In this document: positions 15,627 through 24,852 of the stretch, in pieces
Numbering within the stretch: the first letter of the stretch is position 1
Layout of the letters: each line of letters begins with the position of its first letter
DNA from: Desulfosporosinus sp. HMP52
Lineage (GTDB): Bacteria; Bacillota; Desulfitobacteriia; Desulfitobacteriales; Desulfitobacteriaceae
Direction of reading: 5' to 3'
NCBI RefSeq assembly: GCF_000765145.1
Contig: NZ_JMGA01000029.1
Span: 1-64,000 of the forward strand
DNA: 64,000 bases
Notes under the pieces: generated by a model
The model's input: only the letters and a program-made list of their open reading frames with translations
Told to the model about the DNA's origin: nothing
The model's database searches: none
Made by a program: the position numbers and the translations under genes

Positions 15627-18600
15627 TCAATACTGCATTTCTGCAAAACGCTTTAAGGTCTGATATTTTTCTTTAGCATGCCCTTCAGCCACATCGAACA
15701 TCTCTTGAGCGACATCTGGGAACACATTCATGAGCGAGGAATAACGAATTTCCCCTTTTATAAAATCTTGGAAAGAAGCTGTAGGTTCTTTAGAATCCAG
15801 AACAAAGGGGTTCTTACCTTGACCTTTAAGCCGGGGGTCAAAGCGCCAGAGATGCCAGTAACCTGATTCAACCGCTTTCTTCTGCTCAAAGATGCTTGTA
15901 CCCATTCCGGATTTAATTCCGTGGTTCACACAAGATGCATAAGCAATGATGATAGACGGTCCCGGATAGCTTTCCGCTTCAGCGATTGCTTTAATTGTCT
16001 GATTCATATTAGCTCCCATAGCAATTTGAGCCACATAGACATAGCCATAGGTCGTCGCCATAAGACCCAAGTCTTTTTTACGGACTTTTTTACCTGCTGC
16101 GGCGAATTTGGCAATGGCTGCAGTTTGAGTTGCTTTGGAGGATTGCCCACCTGTATTGGAGTATACCTCGGTATCCATAATGAAGATATTGATATCATCC
16201 CCGCTAGCAATGACATGATCCAGGCCATTATAGCCAATATCGTAGGCAAAACCATCTCCTCCGAAAATCCAGACAGAGGGTTTGATTAGATAATCTTTCT
16301 TTTCTTTGATTTCTGAGAGAATTGGATTACCGGCGACATCCTCATTTTTCATGGCCTCTAGTACATGTGCAGAGGCTCTCTTCGATCCCTCTCCATCCTC
16401 CATGTTATCAAGCCATTCCTTAAAGGCCTCTTTCAGTTTTTCACTGAGAGAACTTTCTAACCCTTGTTGCATTAAATGCGCAAGCTTAGCTCTAATTTGC
16501 TTAGATCCTAAATACATACCATAGCCAAACTCGGCATTATCTTCAAAGAGAGGATTCATCCAGGCAGGTCCTTTTCCTTCCGCGTTGACCGTATACGGAA
16601 CAGATGGTGCACTCCCCCCCCAGATCGAAGAACACCCTGTTGCATTGGCGATTAACATTCTATCACCGTATAACTGGGTTATAAGTCTGGCATAAGGTGT
16701 CTCTCCACAGCCAGGGCAAGCTCCATGGAACTCAAGCAGCGGCCGGGCGAATTGACTTCCTTTTAGAGTTTTAACATCCATAAGATGGCGTTTCTCAGTT
16801 ACATTCTTAATGGCATATTCCCAGTTTTCCGATTCCATTTCGATCTCATGATCAGCAGGTTTCATAATGATGGCTTTGCCAGGGGCCGGGCAAATATCAG
16901 CACAGTTACCGCAACCGGTACAGTCCAAAGGCGCAACCTGAATTCGATAGTGGTAGCCATCGAGTCCTTTGCCAATCGGCTTTTTAGTTTTAAAGGTATC
17001 CGGTGCTTTTTCAAGTTCACTATCATCCAATAGGAAGGGGCGAATTGTGGCATGGGGACAGATATAAGCGCACTGGTTGCACTGAATACACTTGTCAATT
17101 TGCCATTCCGGTATATAGACTGCAATACCGCGTTTTTCGTAACGTGTTGTACTTAAGGGGAAAGTACCGTCTTCTATTCCGACAAAGGCACTGGTTGGCA
17201 AGTCTTCACCTTCATGGCGGGCCATAGGCCTTTGGATGTTTTTAACAAAATCCGGTTCATCCTTAATGGGCATATCTTCATCAGGAACCTCTGCCCAAGA
17301 AGCAGGAACTTCTACCTTATGTAAGGCTTCAATTCCACGATCGACAGCCTTATAGTTCATTTCAACAATATTAGAGCCTTTTTTGCCATAGACCTTCTCG
17401 ATTGAGTCTTTCAGGTATTGAATTGCTTCCTCAACAGGAATTACTTTTGCCAATTTAAAGAATGCAGCCTGCATAACCATGTTGATGCGTCCGCCAAGTC
17501 CAATATCCCGCGCAATAGCTATGGCGTCGATGGTGTAAAAACTAATATTATTTTTGGCAATATAGCGCTTTAAATAAGCCGGCAGGTGATCCTCTAATTC
17601 TTTAGCTTCCCAAGGACAGTTTAAGACAAAGGTTCCACCTTTTTTTAATCCTTTTAAAATATCGTAGTGATAGATAAATGACTTATTATGGCAAGCAATA
17701 TAATCTGCATCAAACACCAGATATGATGATTTGATTAGCTCCTTGCCAAAACGGAGGTGCGAAATTGTTGTGCCACCGGACTTTTTACTATCATATTCGA
17801 AGTATCCTTGGACATTCAGTTCAGTATTGTCTCCAATAATTTTTATGGCGCTTTTATTCGCGCCAACAGTACCATCAGAGCCCAGTCCCCAGAATTTACA
17901 ACGAATTGTTCCCTCCGGTGATGCATCAATGGTCTCCTCGATCGGTAAGGAGGTATGGCTCACATCATCGATAATACCGATGGTAAATCGATCTTTAGGC
18001 TGAGCCTTCTTCAGATTTTGATATGCAGCGAGGATCTGCGAAGGAGTTGTATCCCTAGATCCTAAGCCGTAGCGACCTCCGATAATTAATGGTTTTGTAG
18101 TTTCATGGTTAAAAATCTGTAACAAATCCAGGTAGAGCGGTTCACCTGTAGAACCCGGTTCCTTAGTCCGATCTAAAACGGCTATCTTTTTAACTGATTT
18201 TGGCAGGACATCGAAGAAGTACTTTTTAGAGAATGGGCGATATAAATGTACCTTAATTAAACCTACCTTCTCCCCTCTTTGAGCCAAGAAGTCGATGGTT
18301 TCTTCAATCGTATTACAAACCGAACCCATGGCGACGAGAATATTCTCTGCTTCCGGGTCACCATAGTATTGGAAGGGATGATATTCCCGTCCGGTTATTT
18401 TCTTAATCTCTTTAAAATAGTCTTCGACAATATCCGGAACAGCCTCAAAGAAAGGGTTAGATACTTCCCGTCCTTGGAAATAAATATCCGGATTTTGGGC
18501 GGTACCTCTAAGCACAGGGTGGTTGGGATTCAAAGCCCGATCTCTAAATTCTTGGATCTTTTCGAAGTCGACAAGTTTAGCAATTTCGTCATAACTTGTG

Positions 18601-19154
18601 GTCTCAATTTTTTGTACTTCGTGAGAAGTTCTGAAACCATCAAAAAAGTGTAAGACCGGAACTCGCGATTTAATGGCCGCGAGATGGGCAACAAACCCTA
18701 AATCCATTGCTTCTTGAACATTATTTGAACAGATCATTGTAAACCCGGTTTGGCGAGCAGCATTAATATCTTGATGATCTCCGAAAATGGATAAGGCATG
18801 AGCTGCTAAAGCTCTGGCGCTGACGTGAAAAACTGCCGGAACGAGATTTCCTGCCATTTTATACATTTCTGGAATCATAAGCAGTAAGCCTTGAGAAGCG
18901 GTATAAGTTGTTGTCAAAGCCCCGGCTTGAAGAGAACCGTGCAAGGCGGCTGAGGCCCCAGACTCAGATTGCATCTCAACTACTCTTACCGGTTGGTCAA
19001 AGATATTTTTTTTGCCATGAGCCGCCCATTCGTCAACTCCTTCAGCCATAGGCGAAGATGGGGTGATCGGGAAGATGGTTGCAACTTCAGTCAGGGCATA
19101 CGATGCCTCTGCAGCAGCCTGATTTCCATCCATTGTCTTCATTTTCTTAGCCAC
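15627..19154 (-). CDS. nifJ: Pyruvate:ferredoxin (flavodoxin) oxidoreductase, single-chain
   Basis: A 1175-residue homodimeric PFOR that converts pyruvate and CoA to acetyl-CoA and CO2, reducing ferredoxin. Domains in order: the alpha-type N-terminal domain (MDGNQAAAEASYALTEVATI), transketolase C-like domain, gamma domain (about 415-600), two [4Fe-4S] clusters (CIQCNQCAYICP near 680 and CTGCGNCADICP near 740), and the thiamine-pyrophosphate domain. The latter has a proximal-cluster cysteine pair (HGACPGCGETPY) and GDGFAYDIGYNG. The length is normal for the family. GTG start, with AGGAGG 8 bases upstream. It is monocistronic between its own promoter (19184-19211) and terminator. It is central to fermentative or sulfate-reducing pyruvate metabolism. 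Confidence 0.97.
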   Translation of the reverse strand: MAKKMKTMDGNQAAAEASYALTEVATIFPITPSSPMAEGVDEWAAHGKKNIFDQPVRVVEMQSESGASAALHGSLQAGALTTTYTASQGLLLMIPEMYKMAGNLVPAVFHVSARALAAHALSIFGDHQDINAARQTGFTMICSNNVQEAMDLGFVAHLAAIKSRVPVLHFFDGFRTSHEVQKIETTSYDEIAKLVDFEKIQEFRDRALNPNHPVLRGTAQNPDIYFQGREVSNPFFEAVPDIVEDYFKEIKKITGREYHPFQYYGDPEAENILVAMGSVCNTIEETIDFLAQRGEKVGLIKVHLYRPFSKKYFFDVLPKSVKKIAVLDRTKEPGSTGEPLYLDLLQIFNHETTKPLIIGGRYGLGSRDTTPSQILAAYQNLKKAQPKDRFTIGIIDDVSHTSLPIEETIDASPEGTIRCKFWGLGSDGTVGANKSAIKIIGDNTELNVQGYFEYDSKKSGGTTISHLRFGKELIKSSYLVFDADYIACHNKSFIYHYDILKGLKKGGTFVLNCPWEAKELEDHLPAYLKRYIAKNNISFYTIDAIAIARDIGLGGRINMVMQAAFFKLAKVIPVEEAIQYLKDSIEKVYGKKGSNIVEMNYKAVDRGIEALHKVEVPASWAEVPDEDMPIKDEPDFVKNIQRPMARHEGEDLPTSAFVGIEDGTFPLSTTRYEKRGIAVYIPEWQIDKCIQCNQCAYICPHATIRPFLLDDSELEKAPDTFKTKKPIGKGLDGYHYRIQVAPLDCTGCGNCADICPAPGKAIIMKPADHEIEMESENWEYAIKNVTEKRHLMDVKTLKGSQFARPLLEFHGACPGCGETPYARLITQLYGDRMLIANATGCSSIWGGSAPSVPYTVNAEGKGPAWMNPLFEDNAEFGYGMYLGSKQIRAKLAHLMQQGLESSLSEKLKEAFKEWLDNMEDGEGSKRASAHVLEAMKNEDVAGNPILSEIKEKKDYLIKPSVWIFGGDGFAYDIGYNGLDHVIASGDDINIFIMDTEVYSNTGGQSSKATQTAAIAKFAAAGKKVRKKDLGLMATTYGYVYVAQIAMGANMNQTIKAIAEAESYPGPSIIIAYASCVNHGIKSGMGTSIFEQKKAVESGYWHLWRFDPRLKGQGKNPFVLDSKEPTASFQDFIKGEIRYSSLMNVFPDVAQEMFDVAEGHAKEKYQTLKRFAEMQY

Positions 19155-19183
19155 ACAAAGAACCTCCTCAAAATGCTTTTTTG

Positions 19184-19211
19184 ATCATAGGCTTAAATTA
19201 GTATTTGTCAA
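19184..19211 (-). promoter_or_regulatory. SigA-type promoter of nifJ
   Basis: On the minus strand TTGACA (19211-19206), a 16-base spacer and TATGAT (19189-19184) lie 30 bases before the GTG start. Confidence 0.65.
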
Positions 19212-19261
19212 TGGTCAACTCTCATACATATTTTCTTAAAAAAATACAAATTGATTAAAAT

Positions 19262-19317
19262 CAATTAACAAAAAGAAACGCCGTGTAGTGGAGGCAAACC
19301 CTCCGCAACACGGCGTT
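19262..19317 (-). terminator. Terminator of the tRNA-Gly gene
   Basis: On the minus strand AACGCCGTGT (19317-19308) pairs with ACACGGCGTT (19286-19277), with an inner GGAGG/CCTCC stem. TTTCTTTTTG follows. It lies 37 bases after the tRNA. Confidence 0.9.
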
Positions 19318-19353
19318 AGTATCTATATCTAAAAATAAAGTATCATAGCTTAA

Positions 19354-19427
19354 TGGAGCGGGTGATGAGAATCGAACTCACGTAGCTAGCTTGGAAGGCT
19401 AGTGCTCTACCATTGAGCTACACCCGC
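19354..19427 (-). tRNA. trnG: tRNA-Gly (anticodon TCC)
   Basis: A complete 74-base tRNA. The acceptor stem GCGGGTG/CACCCGC, D arm GCTC-AATGGTA-GAGC, anticodon stem CTAGC/GCTAG with loop CTTCCAA (anticodon TCC, reading GGA and other GGN codons), T loop TTCGATT and an encoded CCA end are all visible. The discriminator base is T. It is transcribed alone and followed by the terminator at 19262-19317. Confidence 0.97.
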
Positions 19428-19624
19428 AAAACTGTTCGACACTTATTATACCATATCACTTACTTTTAAAGAAGACCCAAAAAAATATTTTTTTAAACTG
19501 AGATGATATTCCTAAGTTACCTCAGTTAACATATCTCGACGAATTTGTGCTCCATTTAGTGCTTGATACGAGGATGTTAGTTCCTTTAATGCCACGAGGT
19601 ATTATCTTACATGAGGTCTTTATA

Positions 19625-22600
19625 TTACCAAGTATCTATATACAACTGAACCTTCTTCTTATGATTAGGAGGAATTGATTTTAGTCCCCTCATGACCCAT
19701 CTACGTGTATCTGCCGGATCAATTACTGAATCAATTTCCAGATAAGAAGCTACATTAATTGCATTTCCTTTCTCATAAGACTCTTGAATATACTGTTGGT
19801 AGGCAGCCTCACGCTCTTTTGGGTTTTTAATAGACTCAAGTTCCTTTCTGTAGGCATGCTTAACGGCTCCTTCGATTCCCATTGCTCCAAATTCTCCGGA
19901 AGGCCAAGAAGCTGTAAAGAAGGAATCTTGAAAGCTACCAGCGGACATGGCCATTGCTCCAAGTCCATACCCTTTCCGCATTACGACGGTAAAGAAGGGT
20001 ACATTCAAATGTGATCCTATCACAAACATGCGACATACATGCCGCACCTGAGCCTCACTTTCTATAACCGGGCCCACCATGAATCCTGGGGTATCTACTA
20101 AAGATAAGATCGGGAGACCATGAGCATTGCAAAGCTGCAAAAAGCGAGCTGCTTTATCTGCATCCTGAGCTTTAATAGCTCCTGCACCGTGCTCGGGATT
20201 ATTGGCAATCAGGCCAAAGGCCTTGCCATCTATTCTTATAAGGGCAGTGATTATACTCTGACCGAACTGTGGCCTCAATTCCAGTACAGACCCTGTGTCG
20301 GCAAGAACATTGATTATTCCCCTTACGTCGTAAACACGCAGCCGATTTTCTGGAATTAATTGGCGTAGTAAGCGCTGGTCTGCTGCCTCCCACTGGGCAA
20401 TAGAGCCCTGAAAAAATGAAAGATATTTTTTTGCTACGGCTACTGCCTCCATTTCATTAGTAACCGATATATCAACTACCCCGTTTCTCGTCTGCACATC
20501 GATAGGACCAATCTCCTCAGGCTTTACGACTCCAAGTCCTCCACCTTCGATCATAGCCGGTCCACCCATCCCAATGTTTGAATTCTCAGTAGCAATTATT
20601 ACATCACAGCAGCCGAGCAAAGCAGCATTCCCTGCAAAACAATATCCTGCAACAATCCCTACTAAGGGAGCCTTACCACTTAAACCGGCGAACCTACTAA
20701 ATGTTGTGATATCCAGACTAGTTACCAGGTTAGCATCCACGTCACCAGGCCTTCCTCCTCCGCCTTCAGCGAATAAGACAGTAGGCAATTGCCATTCATG
20801 GGCAACCTTGAGCAGACGATCCATCTTTTTGTGATTCATCACTCCCTGTGTACCGGCCAGGACAGTGTAGTCATAGGACATAACTAGGCAACGAGACTTA
20901 TCTTCTGCAAAAAGAGAACCATTTATAGTGCCAAAGCCTCCAACCAGTCCATCGCTCGGAGTCTTTTTAATCAGTTCGTCTAGCGTTCTCCGCCCCCGTT
21001 GTGCCGCAACGGTGAGTGCACCATACTCAATAAAGCTGTTTGGATCACATAGGTCTTGGATGTTCTCACGGGCGGTACGCATGCCTTTATTATGCCGTCG
21101 TGTCACCTCTTCCCTTCTATTTTCATCCTGCCCAAAGGAATGTCGAAGAACCACCTCTGCAAGATCAGGACGATGAATATTAAGATCAACATCTTTATCC
21201 TTTATCTTAGTGACATCTGAGACCTCTGCTTCTAAGATGAAAAGAATAACATCTCCTTCTGAGACGATATCATGGGGGTTTAAACAAACAGTATCTACGT
21301 ATCCGCTTTTCTGAGCCTTGATTTCATACTCCATCTTCATCGCCTCAACAATAGCAATCGTCTGTCCTATTGCCAGCGAATCTCCCGGAGACACGTTGAT
21401 GTTGGCGATCACCCCCATCATGGGGGTTCTTATGGGAACTGTTCCTTCCGGTATCACCTGAACTTTTTGGGCTTCAGCAATATTTTCATCTGATTCTAGA
21501 TTTTTGCCAAATAAGTCTGATTTCTGTACTTGAATCGAAGATATTAGGTGAATTGCATTTTCTTCAATAAAGCGAGTGTGCAAGTTATTTTCTGCAACCT
21601 CCGGTCTACGTAGAAGACTGAGCAGAAATGGGATATTTGTTTTCACTCCCTCTATTCGGAACTCACTCAGAGCACGATAGGCTTTGGCAATAAGGTCTTC
21701 GTAACGGAAGGATCGAGAGGAAATGATTATTTTAGCCAGCAACGAATCGAATGATGGATTGGTCGAATAACCACTATAACCGTAACCGTCAACTCGAATT
21801 CCTGGTCCTGTTGGTACCTCATAGATTTCAATCTTACCACCCATTAGCTGAGCACTACCGGCAGCATCAATGGTTTCCATATTAATGCGCAACTGCATTG
21901 AATAGAAGCGAGGCTGAGCAGCATTTTCACTCAAGTTCAGGTCTTCCAGAGATTTGCCGGCTGCTATCTCTATCTGCGAACTAACTAGGTCAACTCCTGT
22001 AATCTCTTCAGTTACAGTGTGCTCTACCTGAAGTCTGGGATTCGCCTCCATAAACGCAAATGCGACTTTGTCCGGAGCGTTATCATCGACTAGGAATTCA
22101 AAGGTTCCAAGACTATCATAACCGACCTCCCTCGCCAAACTTAGGGCTGCATCGGTGATCTTTTCTCGAAGTTCTTGGGAAAGTGTCGGACAAGGGGCTA
22201 TCTCAATAAGCTTCTGATTACAACGCTGGATTGTGCAATCGCGTTCACCCAGATGTATGACCTTTTTTCCGTCTCCAATAACTTGAACTTCAATATGACG
22301 TGCCTTGGGTAAAAGCTGCTCAACATAAACCTCGCCCAGCCCATATGCTCTTTGTGCTTCAGATTGGCATAAGGCATAAGACGGACCAAGATCTGAGAGA
22401 TCGTAAACTGCTCTCATACCTCGTCCTCCTCCGCCTGTTACTGCTTTAATCATGACGGCGGCACCTCGCCCAAGTGACAAGAAAAAATCTTTGACTTCCT
22501 CAAGGCTGGTTGCCCCAACAGTACCCGGAAGCAAAGGGATACCACACCTTTCCGCCAATAACCGGGCTTCAACTTTATTACCAAATAATTTCAATACATC

Positions 22601-22921
22601 CGGACGTGGACCAATAAACTTCATCCCCGCTTTTTCACATGCACTTGCAAAGGCACTGTTTTCGCTCAAAAATCCATACCCGGGATGTATAGCATCACAC
22701 CCTGTCTCTCTGGCAATAGCGATGATTTGCTCTTGATTAAGGTATGCAGCAGCCCCAGTACCTTTTAAAACACAGGCTTGATCCGCTGAGCGAATATGTA
22801 GTGATTTAGAGTCATCAACCGAATACACCGCTACTGTAGGAATATTAAGATCTGACGCTGCTCGAGCGATTCTGATTGCAATCTCACCTCTGTTTGCAAT
22901 GAGTATTCTTTTCATTCTCAT
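19625..22921 (-). CDS. Single-chain biotin-dependent acyl-CoA carboxylase (BC-BCCP-CT fusion)
   Basis: A 1098-residue protein containing a whole carboxylase. Biotin carboxylase spans about 1-450 (ANRGEIAIRI, the GGGGRGMRAV ATP loop and MEANPRLQVEHTVTE). A biotinyl domain near 490-560 has EAMKMEYEI. The carboxyltransferase spans about 580-1098, with both halves (GGGGRPGD, then FMVGPVIESEAQVRH). This order is that of the LCC-type long-chain acyl-CoA carboxylases. Propionyl-, acetyl- and long-chain CoA are all possible substrates. Two close ATG starts are possible (22921 or 22915). It is monocistronic, downstream of the repeat-bearing region 22922-23345. The adjacent liv operon would fit a role in branched-chain-derived acyl-CoA turnover, but this is speculation. 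Confidence 0.93.
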   Translation of the reverse strand: MRMKRILIANRGEIAIRIARAASDLNIPTVAVYSVDDSKSLHIRSADQACVLKGTGAAAYLNQEQIIAIARETGCDAIHPGYGFLSENSAFASACEKAGMKFIGPRPDVLKLFGNKVEARLLAERCGIPLLPGTVGATSLEEVKDFFLSLGRGAAVMIKAVTGGGGRGMRAVYDLSDLGPSYALCQSEAQRAYGLGEVYVEQLLPKARHIEVQVIGDGKKVIHLGERDCTIQRCNQKLIEIAPCPTLSQELREKITDAALSLAREVGYDSLGTFEFLVDDNAPDKVAFAFMEANPRLQVEHTVTEEITGVDLVSSQIEIAAGKSLEDLNLSENAAQPRFYSMQLRINMETIDAAGSAQLMGGKIEIYEVPTGPGIRVDGYGYSGYSTNPSFDSLLAKIIISSRSFRYEDLIAKAYRALSEFRIEGVKTNIPFLLSLLRRPEVAENNLHTRFIEENAIHLISSIQVQKSDLFGKNLESDENIAEAQKVQVIPEGTVPIRTPMMGVIANINVSPGDSLAIGQTIAIVEAMKMEYEIKAQKSGYVDTVCLNPHDIVSEGDVILFILEAEVSDVTKIKDKDVDLNIHRPDLAEVVLRHSFGQDENRREEVTRRHNKGMRTARENIQDLCDPNSFIEYGALTVAAQRGRRTLDELIKKTPSDGLVGGFGTINGSLFAEDKSRCLVMSYDYTVLAGTQGVMNHKKMDRLLKVAHEWQLPTVLFAEGGGGRPGDVDANLVTSLDITTFSRFAGLSGKAPLVGIVAGYCFAGNAALLGCCDVIIATENSNIGMGGPAMIEGGGLGVVKPEEIGPIDVQTRNGVVDISVTNEMEAVAVAKKYLSFFQGSIAQWEAADQRLLRQLIPENRLRVYDVRGIINVLADTGSVLELRPQFGQSIITALIRIDGKAFGLIANNPEHGAGAIKAQDADKAARFLQLCNAHGLPILSLVDTPGFMVGPVIESEAQVRHVCRMFVIGSHLNVPFFTVVMRKGYGLGAMAMSAGSFQDSFFTASWPSGEFGAMGIEGAVKHAYRKELESIKNPKEREAAYQQYIQESYEKGNAINVASYLEIDSVIDPADTRRWVMRGLKSIPPNHKKKVQLYIDTW

Positions 22922-23279
22922 TCAGCCTTTCTTTGATACCAAAATTAACAATGTGATCCCTTAGTGGTATTGCATAAATTGTTTGATTTTAAAATACTTG
23001 TATAATTCAAGTCTACTTTGTATTTAAAGAGTGAATTTATTAATATTGCAAGTGATATGCCATCAATCCTTGTATCAGAATTTTAAATGGGCGAACCTTA
23101 ACCCGCGTCACGATAAATCCAACTCTATCTACAAAAGTCTTTTCTCTACGAAAGGAAAATTAACACAAGCTCTCTAGAGTAAGCGATTTTTAGTGTACAG
23201 TGAGTCTATAAAGTAAACAGTTTATTTGAGATTGGATCATTTAGTATACAGTTTAGTGTTGAGAAAACGCATAGTTTAG
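22922..23279. other. Upstream region of the carboxylase gene
   Basis: About 360 bases with no coding frame of note. The only structure I see is a set of three related direct repeats at 23191-23252, described separately. The stretch near 22980-23040 is AT-rich and may contain the carboxylase promoter, but no clear -35/-10 pair stands out. Confidence 0.4.
23191..23252. repeat. Three phased direct repeats, consensus AGTRTACAGT
   Basis: TAGTGTACAGT (23191), AAGTAAACAGT (23211) and TAGTATACAGT (23242) recur at intervals of 20 and 31 bases, about two and three helical turns. They could be a regulator-binding array upstream of the carboxylase gene, or a decayed end of an IS21-like element, whose termini carry similar repeated TGTACAGT words. 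There is no transposase nearby. Confidence 0.45.
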
Positions 23280-23330
23280 AAAAAGCAATAGACAGGACAC
23301 CTATATTAAGTGCCCTGTCTATTGCTTTTT
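23280..23330 (-). terminator. Terminator of the liv operon
   Basis: Perfect 17-bp arms (23280-23296 and 23314-23330) with AAAAAGC/GCTTTTT ends and an extra inner CAC/GTG pair. The T run works on both strands. It lies 15 bases after livF. Confidence 0.9.
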
Positions 23331-23345
23331 CTGATAAAAGTGAAA

Positions 23346-24068
23346 TTAATTAGTATGCGCTTTCCCCAAGTATGCCTCTTGTATCAAGGAGTCAGCAATG
23401 ATATCTGAAGAATTACCGCTATGGGTTATCCCTCCTCTTTCCATTACTAAGACACTGTCCGCTACTTTTAGGGCCGATTTAGTATTCTGTTCTACGAGGA
23501 TAATCGTAACCCCTTTCTTTTTTAATTGAACCAGAATGGACATTATCTCTCGAACGACTAATGGGGCTAGACCGATGGAGGGTTCATCAAGCATTAGGAG
23601 GGTCGGACGGGACATTAACCCTCTGCCAATAGCTAACATTTGCTGCAAACCACCGCTTAAACTGCCTGCCTGATCCCTCTCTCTCCCTTTTAAAGCTGGA
23701 AAAAGCTCCATGATTTCTTTCACATCATTCATCAATTCGCTCTTGTCTTTCCTATAACGATGAAAAGCACCCAACATGAGATTATCCAGGACACTCAAGG
23801 AGCTAAATATTTCTCTTTTTTCCGGCACAAGGCTAATTCCTTGCTTGACTACCTGATTCGGTTTTTGTCCGGTAATGGAGTTATTCTTCAAGATAATCTC
23901 TCCCGCTGAGGGTCGGTACAGCCCTGCTATCGTTCCAAGAAGGGTACTTTTGCCTGCCCCATTCGCTCCTAAGATAACCAGCAATTCCCCCTCCTTGGCT
24001 TCTAAAGAGAGATTGTTGATGGCCTGAACATAGCCGTGATAAACACCTAAGTTTTTAATGCTAAGCAA
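23346..24068 (-). CDS. livF: Branched-chain amino acid ABC transporter ATP-binding protein LivF
   Basis: The second ATPase of the LIV-type (HAAT) importer. Walker A is GANGAGKST, Walker B is LMLDEPSIGLAP and the family VPEKREIF segment is present. The signature reads SLSGGLQQM, with Leu in place of the usual Gln or Glu after GG. An in-frame ATG at 24077 has its ribosome binding site too close. TTG at 24066-24068 follows GAGAGG by 9 bases and gives the usual N-terminus MLSIKNLGVYHG, so I prefer it. It overlaps livG and is the last gene of the operon. Confidence 0.93.
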   Translation of the reverse strand: MLSIKNLGVYHGYVQAINNLSLEAKEGELLVILGANGAGKSTLLGTIAGLYRPSAGEIILKNNSITGQKPNQVVKQGISLVPEKREIFSSLSVLDNLMLGAFHRYRKDKSELMNDVKEIMELFPALKGRERDQAGSLSGGLQQMLAIGRGLMSRPTLLMLDEPSIGLAPLVVREIMSILVQLKKKGVTIILVEQNTKSALKVADSVLVMERGGITHSGNSSDIIADSLIQEAYLGKAHTN

Positions 24069-24828
24069 TCTTTTCATCCTCTCCGAGATATGCTTTAATC
24101 ACTTCAGGGTGAGCCTGAATTTCTGCCGGTGTTCCTTCCGCGATCATTTGACCAAAATTTAAAACGACAATCCTATCCGCGGCTTCCATCACGGTTTGCA
24201 TATCATGTTCTATCAGGATCATGGCTGTACCTTTTGTTTTGAGTTTTTTTAAATAGTCTGTCAGGGCCTCTGTTTCCGAGGGATTCAAGCCTGCCGCAGG
24301 TTCATCAAGGAGTACCAGGGCTGGCTTAGAGGCCAGAGCTCTGGCTATTTCTAAAAGTCTTTGCTTACCAAAGGGTAACTGAGTAGCCGGCAGTCCGGCG
24401 GTTTCCGCCAGCCCAATTTCTTCAAGTAAGATCAGAGATTCTTCCCGGATCTTTTTTTCTTCACGACAAGTTCCAGGAAAGGATAAAAATGAGCGAACAA
24501 ATCCTTTTTTACTTCTTAGATATGCCCCGGCCATAACATTTTCCAAGACCGTCATGCTGCCGAAAAGTTGCAGGTTTTGAAAGGTTCTGGTGATGCCTGC
24601 CGAGGCAATCTCGAAGGGTTTTAGTCCGACAATTTCCCGGCCATTGATGGTTACTGAACCTGCCTCCGGTGGAAGAGCCCCAGTAATAATATTGAAGAGG
24701 GTAGTTTTTCCTGCCCCGTTGGGACCGATCAGAGCCAGGATACTTCCTTCTTTTACTCCAAACCCTATATCCTTGACTGCCACAATCCCACCAAAATGCT
24801 TTGATATCCCGCTTAGTTCAAGTAGCAT
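24061..24828 (-). CDS. livG: Branched-chain amino acid ABC transporter ATP-binding protein LivG
   Basis: A 255-residue ATPase: Walker A GPNGAGKTT, family motif GITRTFQNLQLFGSMTVLENV, a variant signature in LPFGKQRLLEIARAL, Walker B LVLLDEPAAGLNP and the LivG-type C-terminus. It pairs with LivF to energise LivH/LivM. The ATG has GGAGGG at 8 bases, 24 bases after livM. The signature FGKQR in place of SGGQQ is normal for LivG. Confidence 0.94.
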   Translation of the reverse strand: MLLELSGISKHFGGIVAVKDIGFGVKEGSILALIGPNGAGKTTLFNIITGALPPEAGSVTINGREIVGLKPFEIASAGITRTFQNLQLFGSMTVLENVMAGAYLRSKKGFVRSFLSFPGTCREEKKIREESLILLEEIGLAETAGLPATQLPFGKQRLLEIARALASKPALVLLDEPAAGLNPSETEALTDYLKKLKTKGTAMILIEHDMQTVMEAADRIVVLNFGQMIAEGTPAEIQAHPEVIKAYLGEDEKIA

Positions 24829-24852
24829 TTGCTAGCCCTCCTTTTCTCCTTT

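Noticed and set aside
15678-19184. Many open frames antisense to nifJ
   Set aside because: The minus-strand PFOR frame is complete and unambiguous. The opposite frames have no ribosome binding sites or recognisable protein features and arise from codon bias of the real gene.
19244-19264. TTGATTAAAATCAATTAACAA upstream of nifJ as a Rex operator
   Set aside because: The arms do not match the Rex consensus and the site is inside the T-rich tail of the tRNA terminator, upstream of the nifJ promoter.
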